DNA of 64,000 bases from CAYSJU01 sp964431495. GTDB taxonomy: Bacteria > Omnitrophota > Gorgyraeia > Tantalellales > Tantalellaceae. Below the pieces are notes generated by a model. It did no database searches, was not told the DNA's origin, and saw nothing but the letters and a program-made list of their open reading frames with translations. The DNA is taken from the NCBI GenBank assembly GCA_964431495.1, contig CAYSJU010000007.1, forward strand, positions 1 through 64,000. Direction: 5' to 3'. Made by a program: the position numbers and the translations under genes. Below are positions 15,573 to 25,131 of this stretch, piece after piece (the first letter of the stretch is position 1; the number at the start of each line of letters is the position of its first letter).

Positions 15573-17429
15573 TTACTCGACGGTCACCGACTTGGCCAAG
15601 TTGCGCGGCTGGTCTATATCATACCCGAAGTCCGCGGCTACATAATATGCCAAGAGCTGCAGCGGGACAATGACCAGAACAGGCGAAAAGATCTCGGGAA
15701 CGCGGGGTATCTCTATGGCGTAATTTATGCTTTTGTCCCCCAGCAGCCTGTCGCCTTCCGAGACGACCGCTATCACTATCCCACCCCTTGCTTTGATCTC
15801 CTGGATGTTTGACAGCATCTTATCATGGGTCTGCGCAGCGGTCGCGATGCAGACTACCCAGGGATTTTCGTCTATCAAAGCGATGGGGCCGTGTTTCATC
15901 TCTCCTGCAGGATACCCCTCCGCGCTTATATACGAAATTTCCTTCAGTTTCAACGCCCCTTCCAGGGCGCTGGGATAGTTAATGTTCCTTGCAAGATAAA
16001 GAAAACAGCTCTTGTTGTTCCTCGCGAGATAATATTTATGGAACTCTGCCGCATAGCCCGCGATCATATTATGGGTGGAATGATAACTCTCCAGCATTTC
16101 CTCAAGATAGCCGGGGATCTTCCTGAGCTCCGCTAAAAAAGCCTTTTTGCCCTTGCTCGCTGCCCCGTTCCTGTCCCCGAGATAATGCGCGAAAAGGTGA
16201 AGGACGGTGATCTGCGCGGTATAGGCCTTTGTCGAGGCGACGGCTATTTCCGGACCAGCGTGCGTGTAGATCACTCCATCCGCCTCTCGCGCGATAGAAC
16301 TACCGAGGACGTTGCATATGGCCAGTACTTTGGATCCCCTCTTTTTCGCCTCCCTTAACGCCGCCAGGGTATCCGCTGTCTCTCCGGACTGTGATATCAC
16401 TATAGTCAGCGTGTCTTTGTCCACCAGCGGATCCCGGTACCGGAATTCGCTCGCCTGGTCCACCCAGACAGGGAGCCTCGCGATCTTTTCTATAAGATAT
16501 TTCCCTACCACGCCGGAGTGATAGGCCGTGCCGCAAGCGACTATAGCGACCTTTTTTATTTTTTTCAGGTCCCTGTCCTTTATGGCCAGTTCCTCGAACT
16601 CTATCTTCCCCTTTTTTATCCTTTCGTCTATGATCTTGCGCAGGATCTTCGGCTGCTCGAATATCTCTTTCAGCATAAAATGCCTGTATCCGCCTTTTTC
16701 CGCCTCGGAGAGATCCCACTCGATCCTTGCCGGCTCCCTCTCAACGATCTTCCCGCCCTTTGAGTATATCTTGATCCCTTTTTCTGACAGGTCCACGACT
16801 TCCCCGTTTTCAAGATAGATAACGTCCCTGGTGTACTCCAGGACAGCCGGGATATCGCTGGCAAGAAAATATTCTCCCTTGCCGACCCCTGCGATCAAGG
16901 GGCTGTCCCTTCTCGCTCCCACTACCCTTCCTTTTTCCCCTTTATGGATGACCGCTATCGCGTAGGACCCCTCCAACTTGGCCACGGCCTTTCTTACCGC
17001 TTCACAGAGGTCGCCCGTGTAGCAATCCGCGATAAGATGAGCGATCGTTTCCGAGTCGGTCTCTGAAGAGAATTTGTATCCTTTTTTCTGGAGCTTTTTC
17101 TTGAGTTCCTGATAATTCTCGATAATGCCGTTATGGACTATGGCGATGTTCTTCTTCGAGTCAAGATGTGGATGCGCGTTAATGTCGTTCGGTACACCGT
17201 GGGTGGCCCAGCGCGTATGCCCTACACCGGTCTTCCCCCTGAGGTGCCTGCGTTTCAGCTCGTCCGCGAGAACGGAAAGCTTGCCCTGCTTCTTCTTTAT
17301 CTGGATGGTCCTATCATTGATAATGGCTATCCCCGCCGAATCATACCCGCGGTATTCCAGCCGGGACAACCCTTTTATAAGGACTTCCTCAGTATCTCTC
17401 TCTCCTGTGTAGCCGATGATCCCGCACAT
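15573..17429 (-). CDS. glmS: Glutamine-fructose-6-phosphate aminotransferase (isomerizing)
   Basis: It makes glucosamine-6-phosphate, the entry to peptidoglycan and lipid A amino sugars. The 618-residue protein has an N-terminal class II amidotransferase domain with nucleophile Cys2 (MCGIIGY), RGYDSAGIA, TRWATHG and HNGIIENY, followed by two SIS domains with ACGTAYHSG, ISQSGETADTLAALREA and STKAYTAQI, and the terminal NLAKSVTVE. No glmS ribozyme is visible: the upstream gene ends only 24 bp before the start. Confidence 0.97.
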   Translation of the reverse strand: MCGIIGYTGERDTEEVLIKGLSRLEYRGYDSAGIAIINDRTIQIKKKQGKLSVLADELKRRHLRGKTGVGHTRWATHGVPNDINAHPHLDSKKNIAIVHNGIIENYQELKKKLQKKGYKFSSETDSETIAHLIADCYTGDLCEAVRKAVAKLEGSYAIAVIHKGEKGRVVGARRDSPLIAGVGKGEYFLASDIPAVLEYTRDVIYLENGEVVDLSEKGIKIYSKGGKIVEREPARIEWDLSEAEKGGYRHFMLKEIFEQPKILRKIIDERIKKGKIEFEELAIKDRDLKKIKKVAIVACGTAYHSGVVGKYLIEKIARLPVWVDQASEFRYRDPLVDKDTLTIVISQSGETADTLAALREAKKRGSKVLAICNVLGSSIAREADGVIYTHAGPEIAVASTKAYTAQITVLHLFAHYLGDRNGAASKGKKAFLAELRKIPGYLEEMLESYHSTHNMIAGYAAEFHKYYLARNNKSCFLYLARNINYPSALEGALKLKEISYISAEGYPAGEMKHGPIALIDENPWVVCIATAAQTHDKMLSNIQEIKARGGIVIAVVSEGDRLLGDKSINYAIEIPRVPEIFSPVLVIVPLQLLAYYVAADFGYDIDQPRNLAKSVTVE

Positions 17430-17453
17430 GCTTTTTCCGCCTTTTTCCGCCGA

Positions 17454-17987
17454 TTAATCGTCCTTGTACATCCTGTTCAACAGGTTCATGATATCTGTCC
17501 GGGCGCACCGCCCTGCAAGGGAAGCTATATAGAAAAACAGGGAAAACTGCCAGCAGTCTTCCGGGCCCACCACGAGCGCGGTGCTGACGTTCTCTTTTCT
17601 TTCCAGACGTTTTTTGTGCTTTGCAACGCTTTTTGCAAGGGAAGCTTCTTCCAGGTCAAGTTTATACACGATATTGTTGTATTTGAGCGACGGGAACCTG
17701 ATGCCCCTCATCAGGAAAAACGTCTGCACAAGTTCCTGGCTGACGTTCAGTTCTTCCTCAAGATCAAACCCCTCGAACTGTGGCATGTCCTGAGGGAGAA
17801 CGATCAGGGGTTTCTCAACGATGATCCTGCCCTTCCGGACCACGGTATTTCCTTCGTTCACGGCAGACTCTGCCAGAAAAATATACGAGACCGCGGTCTG
17901 GCTGAAGGTGGAAAGACTCTTCACCCTTGCCCTGATGACTTCCGTCTTCTCCCTGGCCTTTTCCCAGAGCTGTTCTATGTCGCCCAT
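17454..17987 (-). CDS. Conserved-looking hypothetical protein
   Basis: The product (177 residues) is not recognised. It has no signal peptide or membrane segment. It appears helical and charged, with a weakly hydrophobic patch (CWQFSLFFYIASLAGRCA) near the C-terminus and a basic segment (KHKKRLERKE). It lies 24 bp upstream of glmS on the same strand and is likely the first gene of that operon. Codon use resembles its neighbours, so I take it as a real cytoplasmic protein. Confidence 0.7.
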   Translation of the reverse strand: MGDIEQLWEKAREKTEVIRARVKSLSTFSQTAVSYIFLAESAVNEGNTVVRKGRIIVEKPLIVLPQDMPQFEGFDLEEELNVSQELVQTFFLMRGIRFPSLKYNNIVYKLDLEEASLAKSVAKHKKRLERKENVSTALVVGPEDCWQFSLFFYIASLAGRCARTDIMNLLNRMYKDD

Positions 17988-18078
17988 ATTGTATCCTCGT
18001 TGACTATCAGATTAATTTAAAAATTAAAAACGTAAAACTATAGTGTTTCGTTTCCCCTTTTTACTTTTTTCTTCTATA

Positions 18079-18156
18079 TGGCGACCCCACGGGGATTTGA
18101 ACCCCGGTCGTCAGAATGAAAATCTGATGTCCTAGACCAGGCTAGACGATGGGGTC
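18079..18156 (-). tRNA. tRNA-Glu (anticodon UUC)
   Basis: Read on the minus strand: acceptor GACCCCA pairs with TGGGGTC, discriminator G, encoded CCA at 18081-18079. The D-arm contains CGTCTAG, the anticodon loop TTTTCAT gives UUC, and the T-loop is GGTTCAAATCC. The G discriminator and CGUCUAG match bacterial tRNA-Glu. Confidence 0.95.
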
Positions 18157-18184
18157 GCTCAAAAATGCGGTTTTTAAACGTTTT

Positions 18185-18213
18185 ATTTTATATAAACATC
18201 CTTCTTTTTGCAA
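18185..18213 (-). promoter_or_regulatory. Promoter of tRNA-Glu
   Basis: On the minus strand: TTGCAA, 17 bp, TAAAAT, ending about 29 bp before the tRNA 5' end. The rest of the gap between gyrA and the tRNA shows nothing else clear. Confidence 0.5.
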
Positions 18214-18268
18214 CTTAAAAAATGGTATCGGGGGACCTTGTCATCAGGTTGTGGGCATCAAGATACCC

Positions 18269-18303
18269 GGATATCAGGCGCTATCTCTAATCCCCTGATA
18301 TCC
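18269..18303 (-). repeat. Inverted repeat overlapping the gyrA stop
   Basis: GGATATCAGG (18269-18278) and CCTGATATCC (18294-18303) form a 10-bp hairpin around the gyrA stop codon. No T run follows on the minus strand, so a terminator role is uncertain. Confidence 0.4.
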
Positions 18304-20761
18304 TTCTTTGTCCCTCTTCAGCTTCTTCCGGTTCTTCCTCTTCCTTGATGACCTTAGCTATGGCGGTAAGGGTGTCTTTGGCCTTGATCCTGATGACCCT
18401 CACTCCCTGAGTGGCCCTCCCGGTCCTGTGGATCCCTTTAACCGCGACCCTTACGACCATGCTCTGCTTGGAAATCAGCATTATATCGTCTTCTTCGCGA
18501 ACAGTCTTTATCCCGACAACGGGACCGTTCTTGTCGACTATTTTAATGTTGATTACGCCGCTTCCTCCGCGGGACTGCAGGCGATAGGCGTCAAATTCCG
18601 TTCTTTTCCCGAATCCTTTTTCCGTAACGGTCAAAAAGGTGCCATCCGGGTGCACCTTCACCATCCCCACTACGCTGTCTTTTTTCCCGCGGGCTATCCC
18701 TTTTACTCCCTGGGCGCTCCTTCCCATCGGCCGGATATTCTCCTCTTTGAACCTTATGGCCTTGCCTTTCTGGGTCGCGAGGCATATCTCATCGTCTCCG
18801 CCAGAAAGCAGCGCTCCTATCAACCGGTCTTCTTTTCCCAGAGTGATGCCTATTATTCCGCCTTTGCGCGGGGTACTGAACTGCGCTAAAGTCGTCTTCT
18901 TTATTTTTCCCTGCTCCGTAGCCATCACGACATACTGCCCATCTTTGAATTCCCTTACCGGAACCACCGCCGTTATCATCTCTTCCTTTGATACCCCGAT
19001 AAGGTTGACAATGGGGCGTCCCTTGGTCCTGCGGCCGGCCTGCGGGAGCTCGTGGACCTTCAACCAGTGCACTTTCCCTTCACTGGTGAATATCAGCATA
19101 TAGTCATGCGTGGAAGCCACGAAAAGGTGCTCTATAAAATCCTCTTCCCGTGTTTCAGCGCCGGTGACGCCTGTCCCGCCTCTTTTCTGCTTGCGGTAGG
19201 CGCTGACCGGGAACCGCTTGATATACCCGGCATGACTTACGGTTATTACCATGTCCTCTTCGGCTATCAGGTCCTCTATGTCGAGCGCTTCTACCGCGCC
19301 GGTTATTTCCGTTCTGCGCTCATCCCCGAACTTCTCCTTAAGCGCGAGAGATTCCTCTTTTATAATGCCGACTATTTTCCTTTCGCTCGCTAGTATGCCC
19401 TTGAGCTTTTCTATCAGCTTTATCAGCTCTTTGTATTCGTCTTCGATCTTTTTCGTTTCCAGATTTGTCAGCTGCTGTAGCCGCATCGCAAGTATGGCCA
19501 GGGCCTGCTTCTCGGAAAGGGCGAATTTCTTCATAAGGCCCACTTTGGCGGTCGCCGGGTCCTTGGATCTCTTGATCAGTTTGATCACCTCATCCAGGTT
19601 CTTCAGGGCTATCTTCAACCCCTCGAGGATATGCGCCCTTTCCTCCGCCTGGGCCAGTTCATATTTTGTCCTCCTGATAATGATCTCTTTTCGATGCGCG
19701 ATGAAGAAGTCCAGCATCTCTTTAAGGTTCAGGACCCTGGGCTGGTTGTTGACGAGCGCCAGCATGATAACCCCGAAAGTGTCCTGCATCTGGGTATGCT
19801 TGTACAGCTGGTTCGTTATGATCTCGGTGCTGGCCCCCTTGCGTATGTCCAGGACTATCCGCATGCCGTCTCTGTCCGATTCATCGCGGATATCAACGAT
19901 CCCCTCTGCCTTTTTGTTCTTGACAAGGGCAACTATTGATGTGATCAGCCTGCTTTTGTTTGCCTGATATGGGATCTCCGTTATGACAATAGCTTCTCTT
20001 CCCTGTTTTTTCTGTTCCACGTGGACCTTTGCGTGCACCTTGAGGCTGCCCCGGCCCGTGCGGTAGGCCCTTGTGATCTCTTCCTTGCCGCAGATGAGAG
20101 CGCCTGTCGGAAAATCCGGCCCATTGACGATCTTAAGCAGATGGTCCACGGTACACTGGGGGTTGTCGATAATGTAACAAAGTGCGTCCACGATCTCCGA
20201 AAGATTATGCGGCGGGATGTTAGTCGCCATGCCCACGGCTATGCCGCTTGACCCGTTTATAAGCAGGTTCGGCAGAACCGAAGGAAGGACCTTGGGTTCC
20301 TGCAGCGATCCGTCAAAATTCGGCTGCCATTCAACGGTCTCTTTTTCTATGTCCTGCAGCAGCCAGTTCGTTATCTGATGAAGCCTTGCTTCGGTGTATC
20401 TCATGGCCGCGGCGGGATCACCGTCAATAGATCCGAAATTTCCCTGCCCGTTCACCAGCGGATACCGCAGCGAGAAATCCTGGACCATCCTTACAAGCGC
20501 GTCGTACACGGCCGCGTCCCCATGCGGGTGGTATTTACCAAGCACCTCTCCGACTATCCTCGCGCTTTTTTTGAACGGCCTGTTGTACAAAAGCCCCATG
20601 TCCTTCATGGCATAGAGGATGCGCCTGTGTACCGGCTTGAGGCCGTCCCGCACGTCCGGCAAGGCCCTTCCCACGATCACGCTCATTGCGTAATTGATGT
20701 ACGAATCCCTCATCTCGTCTTCTATGTATACAGGTATGATTTTTTCGTTCATTGTGTACAT
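18287..20761 (-). CDS. gyrA: DNA gyrase subunit A
   Basis: This is the DNA cleavage-reunion subunit of gyrase. The 824-residue protein shows the start block MRDSYINYAMSVIVGRALPD, KSARIVGEVLGKYHPHGD, and the catalytic tyrosine in AAMRYTEARL. A GyrA-box variant, QKRGGTG, begins the C-terminal beta-pinwheel and marks it as gyrase rather than topoisomerase IV. The ATG at 20761 has GGAG 5 nt upstream. It lies 157 bp downstream of gyrB, a gap in which I see no other feature. Confidence 0.98.
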   Translation of the reverse strand: MYTMNEKIIPVYIEDEMRDSYINYAMSVIVGRALPDVRDGLKPVHRRILYAMKDMGLLYNRPFKKSARIVGEVLGKYHPHGDAAVYDALVRMVQDFSLRYPLVNGQGNFGSIDGDPAAAMRYTEARLHQITNWLLQDIEKETVEWQPNFDGSLQEPKVLPSVLPNLLINGSSGIAVGMATNIPPHNLSEIVDALCYIIDNPQCTVDHLLKIVNGPDFPTGALICGKEEITRAYRTGRGSLKVHAKVHVEQKKQGREAIVITEIPYQANKSRLITSIVALVKNKKAEGIVDIRDESDRDGMRIVLDIRKGASTEIITNQLYKHTQMQDTFGVIMLALVNNQPRVLNLKEMLDFFIAHRKEIIIRRTKYELAQAEERAHILEGLKIALKNLDEVIKLIKRSKDPATAKVGLMKKFALSEKQALAILAMRLQQLTNLETKKIEDEYKELIKLIEKLKGILASERKIVGIIKEESLALKEKFGDERRTEITGAVEALDIEDLIAEEDMVITVSHAGYIKRFPVSAYRKQKRGGTGVTGAETREEDFIEHLFVASTHDYMLIFTSEGKVHWLKVHELPQAGRRTKGRPIVNLIGVSKEEMITAVVPVREFKDGQYVVMATEQGKIKKTTLAQFSTPRKGGIIGITLGKEDRLIGALLSGGDDEICLATQKGKAIRFKEENIRPMGRSAQGVKGIARGKKDSVVGMVKVHPDGTFLTVTEKGFGKRTEFDAYRLQSRGGSGVINIKIVDKNGPVVGIKTVREEDDIMLISKQSMVVRVAVKGIHRTGRATQGVRVIRIKAKDTLTAIAKVIKEEEEPEEAEEGQRRISGD

Positions 20762-20918
20762 GTTGTCTCCAGTGTGATCTACGATACTTTAAAATTCAAA
20801 ACTTGCTGTTACCTTTAAACTCAAAGTCTTTTGCTTGATCTCTGTGCCAGCACCTTTCCTTGGATAATTTTTAATTTTTTGTTTTGATTTTTAGTTTTTC
20901 GTTTTTACTTTTACATTT

Positions 20919-23438
20919 TTATATGTCCAAGTTCTTAACTTCCCCCGCGTGCGTTACTATGAACTTCCTTCTTGACTCGACGTTATCCCCCATAAGAACA
21001 GTGAACATGGTATCCGTTTCGACCGCGTCCTCTATCGTCACCTGCTGGAGTGTCCTTCTCTCCGGGTCCATTGTCGTCTCCCACAGCTGTTCAGGGTTCA
21101 TCTCTCCGAGGCCCTTGTATCTCTGTATGGTCATTCCTTTTTCTCCCTCGCCCAGGATGTGGTCCAGAAGGTCCTTCAGGGAAAATATTTTTTCGCTTTT
21201 ATTGAGCAGGAACAGGGGCTTTCCATCTTTTTTCTTTTTCTCTGTTTTTTTCTTGATTATTTCCTCTTCTTCGTCTGTTTCATAATCCGCTATGTCGAGG
21301 TCGAACTTGGCGATCTCCTTGGTTATCTTTTCAAGCTCCCTTGCCTCGAAAAACTCCTGGACTTCCACGGCCGAACCCATTCCCTCCTCTTCCTTCCCGG
21401 GCTTGGTGCCCGCCATCTCGAGCTCTTCCTCCGATCCCTTAAGGGCGGCCAGTTCGTCGTCCGTGTATAAATATTTTTCTTCGCCTTCTATTGTTACTTT
21501 GTACAAGGGCAGCTTCTTGGTCTTTTTGTTCCTGAGCCTTAAATATTTGCTGAGTTTTATCCCGCGCCTTTCTATAGCGTTCATAAGTCTCTCCAGCCTC
21601 AGCAGCAGCTCCATAAGCTCCTTGAGTTTCTTGTCCGTCAGGGTCCTTTTTTCTTTGCCGTGTTCGACCTGCAAAGACTCGATACCCTGGTCTATCAGGA
21701 ACATCTTCATCTCCTGCTCGGTGCTTATGTACTCTTCTTTTTTCCCTCTTTTCAGGCGGTATAACGGAGGCTGCGCTATATAAACCCTTTCTCCCTCCAG
21801 GAGCCCTTTCATCTGCCGGTAAAAAAACGTCAATAGAAGCGTCCGTATATGCGACCCGTCGACATCGGCATCACACATGAGGATGATCTTTCCATAGCGC
21901 AGCTTTTCAACATTAAATTCCTCGCCGATCCCGGCGCCAAGAGCCATGATTATGGTCTTGATCTCCTCGTTGTTAAGAACCTGAATCGTCCTGGCTTTCT
22001 CGACATTCAAGATCTTTCCCTTGAGAGGAAGGATGGCCTGGTAGCGCCTGTCCCTTCCCTGTTTGGCCGAACCGCCGGCGGAGTCCCCCTCGACCATGTA
22101 CAGTTCCGTCAGTTCCGCGTCCTTCTCCGAACAATCCGCGAGCTTTCCGGGAAGAGACCCGCTCTCGAACGCCCCTTTCCTCCTGGTCAACTCCCGCGCT
22201 TTTCTTGCGGCTTCCCTGGCCCTGGCTGCCATCACGGTTTTCTTTATCACCTTGTTCGCGACATCGGGATTTTCTTCACAGTACGCGCCGAGCGTTTCGT
22301 TCACCATGGCCTCGACCATGCCTTCTACTTCGGAATTCCCGAGCTTTGTCTTGGTCTGGCCTTCGAACTGCGGGTTGGGGATATTGACGTTGATCACAGC
22401 GGAAAGCCCTTCCCTCGTGTCGTCCCCGGAAAGCGCATCGCCTTTAATAATGCCCCGGCTCTTCCCATAAGCCTTGAGCGTCCTTGTCAACGCTGACTTG
22501 AACCCGGTAAGGTGGGTCCCCCCTTCTATAGTGTTGATGTTGTTAACGAATGAATATATGTTCTCCGCGTACCCTTCGTTGTACTGCATGGCGATCTCCA
22601 GCCGCGCATCGTCTTTCTTCTTTTCAATGTATATTATTTTCCTGTGCAGGGAGGTCTTGTTCTCGTTTATATATTCGACAAAAGAGACGATTCCGCCTTT
22701 ATAATAGAATTCCGCCTCCTTGTCGGTCCTTTCGTCCTTGAGCGTGATCTTAACTCCCTTGTTCAAGAAGGCCAGCTCCCTTAATCTTGTCGCAAGGATG
22801 TCATAGCTGAAATTCGCCGTCTCTTTAAAAATACCCTCGTCCGGCTTAAAGGTAACGCTGGTCCCGGTTGTCTTTGTCTTGCCGAGCCCTTTCAATTTTG
22901 AAACCGCTTTTCCTTTGTTGTATTCCTGATGATATATCTTCCCGTCCCTTTTTACCTCCACTTCAAGCCATTCCGCGAGAGCGTTTACCACGCTTACCCC
23001 GACCCCGTGCAGCCCCCCGGATACTTTATATACCCTGTGGTCAAACTTTCCTCCGGCGTGCAGGGTGGTCATGACGACCTCTACCGCGGGCTTTTTAAGC
23101 TTCGCGTGCGTCTCCACGGGGATCCCCCGGCCGTTGTCGGTGACGGTGATGCTTTCATCGGCATGAACAGCGACCTCTATCTTGTCGCAGAACCCTCCCA
23201 TCACTTCGTCGATGGAGTTGTCAACGACTTCATATACCAGGTGGTGCAGCCCCCTTTTGCCCGTATCTCCTATATACATCGCGGGTCTTTTCCTGACAGC
23301 GTCCAGTCCCTCCAACACCTGTATCGTGGTGGAGTCATATTTGACCGCTTTTTCCTCTCCCTCTTTTTGGGCCGTGCCCTCTTTTTTTTCTTTCTGGCCC
23401 TTTTTCACTTTTTCTTTCTTCTCTTTCTTTTTTACCAT
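20919..23438 (-). CDS. gyrB: DNA gyrase subunit B
   Basis: This is the ATPase and TOPRIM subunit. The 839-residue protein has a GHKL domain (EVVDNSIDE, VTDNGRGIPVETH, GGLHGVGVSVVNAL), a transducer domain and TOPRIM signatures (ELYMVEGDSAGGSAKQGRDR, LMCDADVDGSHIRTLLLTFFYR). About 180 residues rich in Lys/Glu lie between TOPRIM and the GyrB tail (RYKGLGEMNPEQLWETTMDP), comparable in place to insertions in some Gram-negative GyrBs. About 30 Lys/Glu-rich residues precede the conserved start, so an internal start is possible. Confidence 0.98.
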   Translation of the reverse strand: MVKKKEKKEKVKKGQKEKKEGTAQKEGEEKAVKYDSTTIQVLEGLDAVRKRPAMYIGDTGKRGLHHLVYEVVDNSIDEVMGGFCDKIEVAVHADESITVTDNGRGIPVETHAKLKKPAVEVVMTTLHAGGKFDHRVYKVSGGLHGVGVSVVNALAEWLEVEVKRDGKIYHQEYNKGKAVSKLKGLGKTKTTGTSVTFKPDEGIFKETANFSYDILATRLRELAFLNKGVKITLKDERTDKEAEFYYKGGIVSFVEYINENKTSLHRKIIYIEKKKDDARLEIAMQYNEGYAENIYSFVNNINTIEGGTHLTGFKSALTRTLKAYGKSRGIIKGDALSGDDTREGLSAVINVNIPNPQFEGQTKTKLGNSEVEGMVEAMVNETLGAYCEENPDVANKVIKKTVMAARAREAARKARELTRRKGAFESGSLPGKLADCSEKDAELTELYMVEGDSAGGSAKQGRDRRYQAILPLKGKILNVEKARTIQVLNNEEIKTIIMALGAGIGEEFNVEKLRYGKIILMCDADVDGSHIRTLLLTFFYRQMKGLLEGERVYIAQPPLYRLKRGKKEEYISTEQEMKMFLIDQGIESLQVEHGKEKRTLTDKKLKELMELLLRLERLMNAIERRGIKLSKYLRLRNKKTKKLPLYKVTIEGEEKYLYTDDELAALKGSEEELEMAGTKPGKEEEGMGSAVEVQEFFEARELEKITKEIAKFDLDIADYETDEEEEIIKKKTEKKKKDGKPLFLLNKSEKIFSLKDLLDHILGEGEKGMTIQRYKGLGEMNPEQLWETTMDPERRTLQQVTIEDAVETDTMFTVLMGDNVESRRKFIVTHAGEVKNLDI

Positions 23439-23462
23439 TTATGCCTTCCTTGCTTCTTGGTA

Positions 23463-23484
23463 GGGGTCGGATTTATCAAACCCC
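23463..23484. repeat. Short dispersed palindrome, copy B
   Basis: GGGGT and AACCCC surround a core reading CGGATTTATCA, followed by TGCATTTT as in copy A. It occupies the gap between the DciA-like gene and gyrB. Confidence 0.45.
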
Positions 23485-23504
23485 TGCATTTTCCCTTGCC
23501 AGGG

Positions 23505-23819
23505 TTATCTCTCGGTTTTTCCGACCCTGAACCGGATATCGGTCAACTTCTGTCTGCCTGTATAGTTATGGTTAAAACCGGTTATGATCTCCCTTTTTCC
23601 CATGGTCATTTTATAAAGCCACGTCGAATTTTCTACGATCACCATCAACATCCCTTTTTTAAAGCTCACCGCCTGCGCATGCCCTGCCGCCTGGCTCCCG
23701 GCCGCGGTCGCCCATGCTGCCCGGACGGCGTCTCCTTTTTTTCTCTTCCCTTTTTCCCATTTCCGGATAAGGCCGCTTACTATTTTCTCGAGGTGTTCTG
23801 GTCTCTTTCTCGTATTCAC
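23505..23819 (-). CDS. DciA-like (DUF721) protein
   Basis: The 104-residue protein resembles the DUF721/DciA family: a basic N-terminal helix, AVRAAWATAAGSQAAGHAQA, then the beta-hairpin block VSFKKGMLMVIVENSTWLYKMT and a terminal IRFRVG. DciA proteins help load the replicative helicase in bacteria without a DnaC-type loader. It sits between dnaN and gyrB, where recF often lies, three bp after the dnaN stop, which fits a replication role. Confidence 0.78.
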   Translation of the reverse strand: MNTRKRPEHLEKIVSGLIRKWEKGKRKKGDAVRAAWATAAGSQAAGHAQAVSFKKGMLMVIVENSTWLYKMTMGKREIITGFNHNYTGRQKLTDIRFRVGKTER

Positions 23820-23822
23820 CTT

Positions 23823-24926
23823 CTATGTAATCACCTGCATGGGCAACACCACATATATGTATTCATCGCCCTTTCTTATCACGCCGGGCTTGTCGCTGTC
23901 ATTTACTTCGAAACATATCTCCTCTTCTTCCATGTTTCTCAGGACATCGATGAGGTATCTGGGATTGAACCCTATTTCCAGTTCTTTGTCTCCACTGTAG
24001 TTTACCCTTACATCCTCTTTCGCTTCTCCAAGATAAGGGGTGTTCTTGGACAGCGTCATTTTTGTTTTCTGTATGTTCATCTTTATCGCCTGCGAGTCCT
24101 GGTCCGTAAATATGCTTACCCTTCTGGCGGCCGATAAAAATTCTTCCCTTGAGACCGTAATCTTTTTGTCTCCCTTTTGCGGGATCACTTTCTCATACTC
24201 CGGGAACTCCCCTTCTATGAGCCGGGAGATAATAAAGGTGGAAGAGAAAGAGAACAGTGCCTGGTTCTCGTTAAACTGTATTTTTACTTCCCCTTCGTCC
24301 CCCAGAAGCCTCTTTGCCTCCTGTACCGTCTTCATCGGTATGATCGCTTCTCTTTCAATGAGGGTTCTCTTGGGCAGCTTCTTTTTTATAATGGCCATCC
24401 GTCTGCCGTCCGTTGACACAATGGTGATATCATCCCCTTTAATAACGAACAAGACGCCCGTGAGAACCCGCCGCGCATCGTCCTTGCTCATGGCAAAGTC
24501 CGTAAGGTTCAGCATTTCCTTTAACGTTTTCTGCGGGATGGTAATGGGATCTTTGTCCTCAAATAAGGGCAGTGAAGGGAACTCTTCCCTGGGGATACCT
24601 ATTATCCTGAACTGCGCTTTTCCGCTTTTTATGGCTACGGCATTGTTCTTCTTCACGGACAGGCTTATCTCTTTGTTCTCGGGCAAAGACCGGATTATAT
24701 CAAAAAACTTTTTCGCCGGGATGGTAATGGCCCCTTTCTGTTCGGAAGCAGCGGGAAGCATGGAGCATATTCCTATGTCCAGATCCGTAGCGGTTAACTT
24801 GATCTCCTTTCCGTCAGCTTCAAGCAGTACGTTTGACAGAATCGGAAGGCTGCTTTTCTGGGTAATTGCGTTTTGAACGATTTGTATGCTGTTAACCATC
24901 GGTTCTTTTTGAATTGTTAACTCCAT
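23823..24926 (-). CDS. dnaN: DNA polymerase III beta sliding clamp
   Basis: This ring-shaped processivity clamp has the standard length (367 residues) and three repeated clamp domains. Landmarks include QNAITQKSSLPILSNVLLEA, TATDLDIGI, ITIPAKKFFDIIRSLP, VSTDGRRMAI, EFLSAARRVSIFTDQDSQAIKM and the C-terminal VVLPMQ. A strong AAGGAGGGG ribosome site precedes the ATG. It lies next to dnaA across a 205-bp gap with DnaA boxes. Confidence 0.98.
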   Translation of the reverse strand: MELTIQKEPMVNSIQIVQNAITQKSSLPILSNVLLEADGKEIKLTATDLDIGICSMLPAASEQKGAITIPAKKFFDIIRSLPENKEISLSVKKNNAVAIKSGKAQFRIIGIPREEFPSLPLFEDKDPITIPQKTLKEMLNLTDFAMSKDDARRVLTGVLFVIKGDDITIVSTDGRRMAIIKKKLPKRTLIEREAIIPMKTVQEAKRLLGDEGEVKIQFNENQALFSFSSTFIISRLIEGEFPEYEKVIPQKGDKKITVSREEFLSAARRVSIFTDQDSQAIKMNIQKTKMTLSKNTPYLGEAKEDVRVNYSGDKELEIGFNPRYLIDVLRNMEEEEICFEVNDSDKPGVIRKGDEYIYVVLPMQVIT

Positions 24927-25131
24927 TCCTTTCCCCTCCTTCTTATAGTTTCTATTATCTTAGATTATTTAGTAGTTGTAATAGTAGAAAGACCCCTGAA
25001 TAGTGTGAATATCTCCGTAACTTCATATAGCCTGCGATCTTTCATCTGAGCTTAGTGTGGATATCCTGGGATGAAAATGTACACAAAATGCCTCAAAAGC
25101 GAAAAGTTATCCACAGCTTATTAACAAACCC
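24927..25131. other. Origin-type gap between dnaA and dnaN with DnaA boxes
   Basis: A perfect DnaA box TTATCCACA lies at 25107-25115 on the plus strand. Two one-mismatch boxes read on the minus strand lie at 25004-25012 (TGTGAATAT) and 25056-25064 (TGTGGATAT). The first half is AT-rich. With the cluster upstream of dnaA this suggests a bipartite oriC like that of Bacillus. Confidence 0.6.

Noticed and set aside
15549..17454. glmS ribozyme upstream of glmS
   Set aside because: Only 24 bp separate glmS from the preceding gene, too little for the ribozyme, and no core sequence was found.
22929..24137. 402-codon plus-strand ORF opposite gyrB and dnaN
   Set aside because: Antisense shadow of three well-conserved genes; no recognisable domain and implausible composition.
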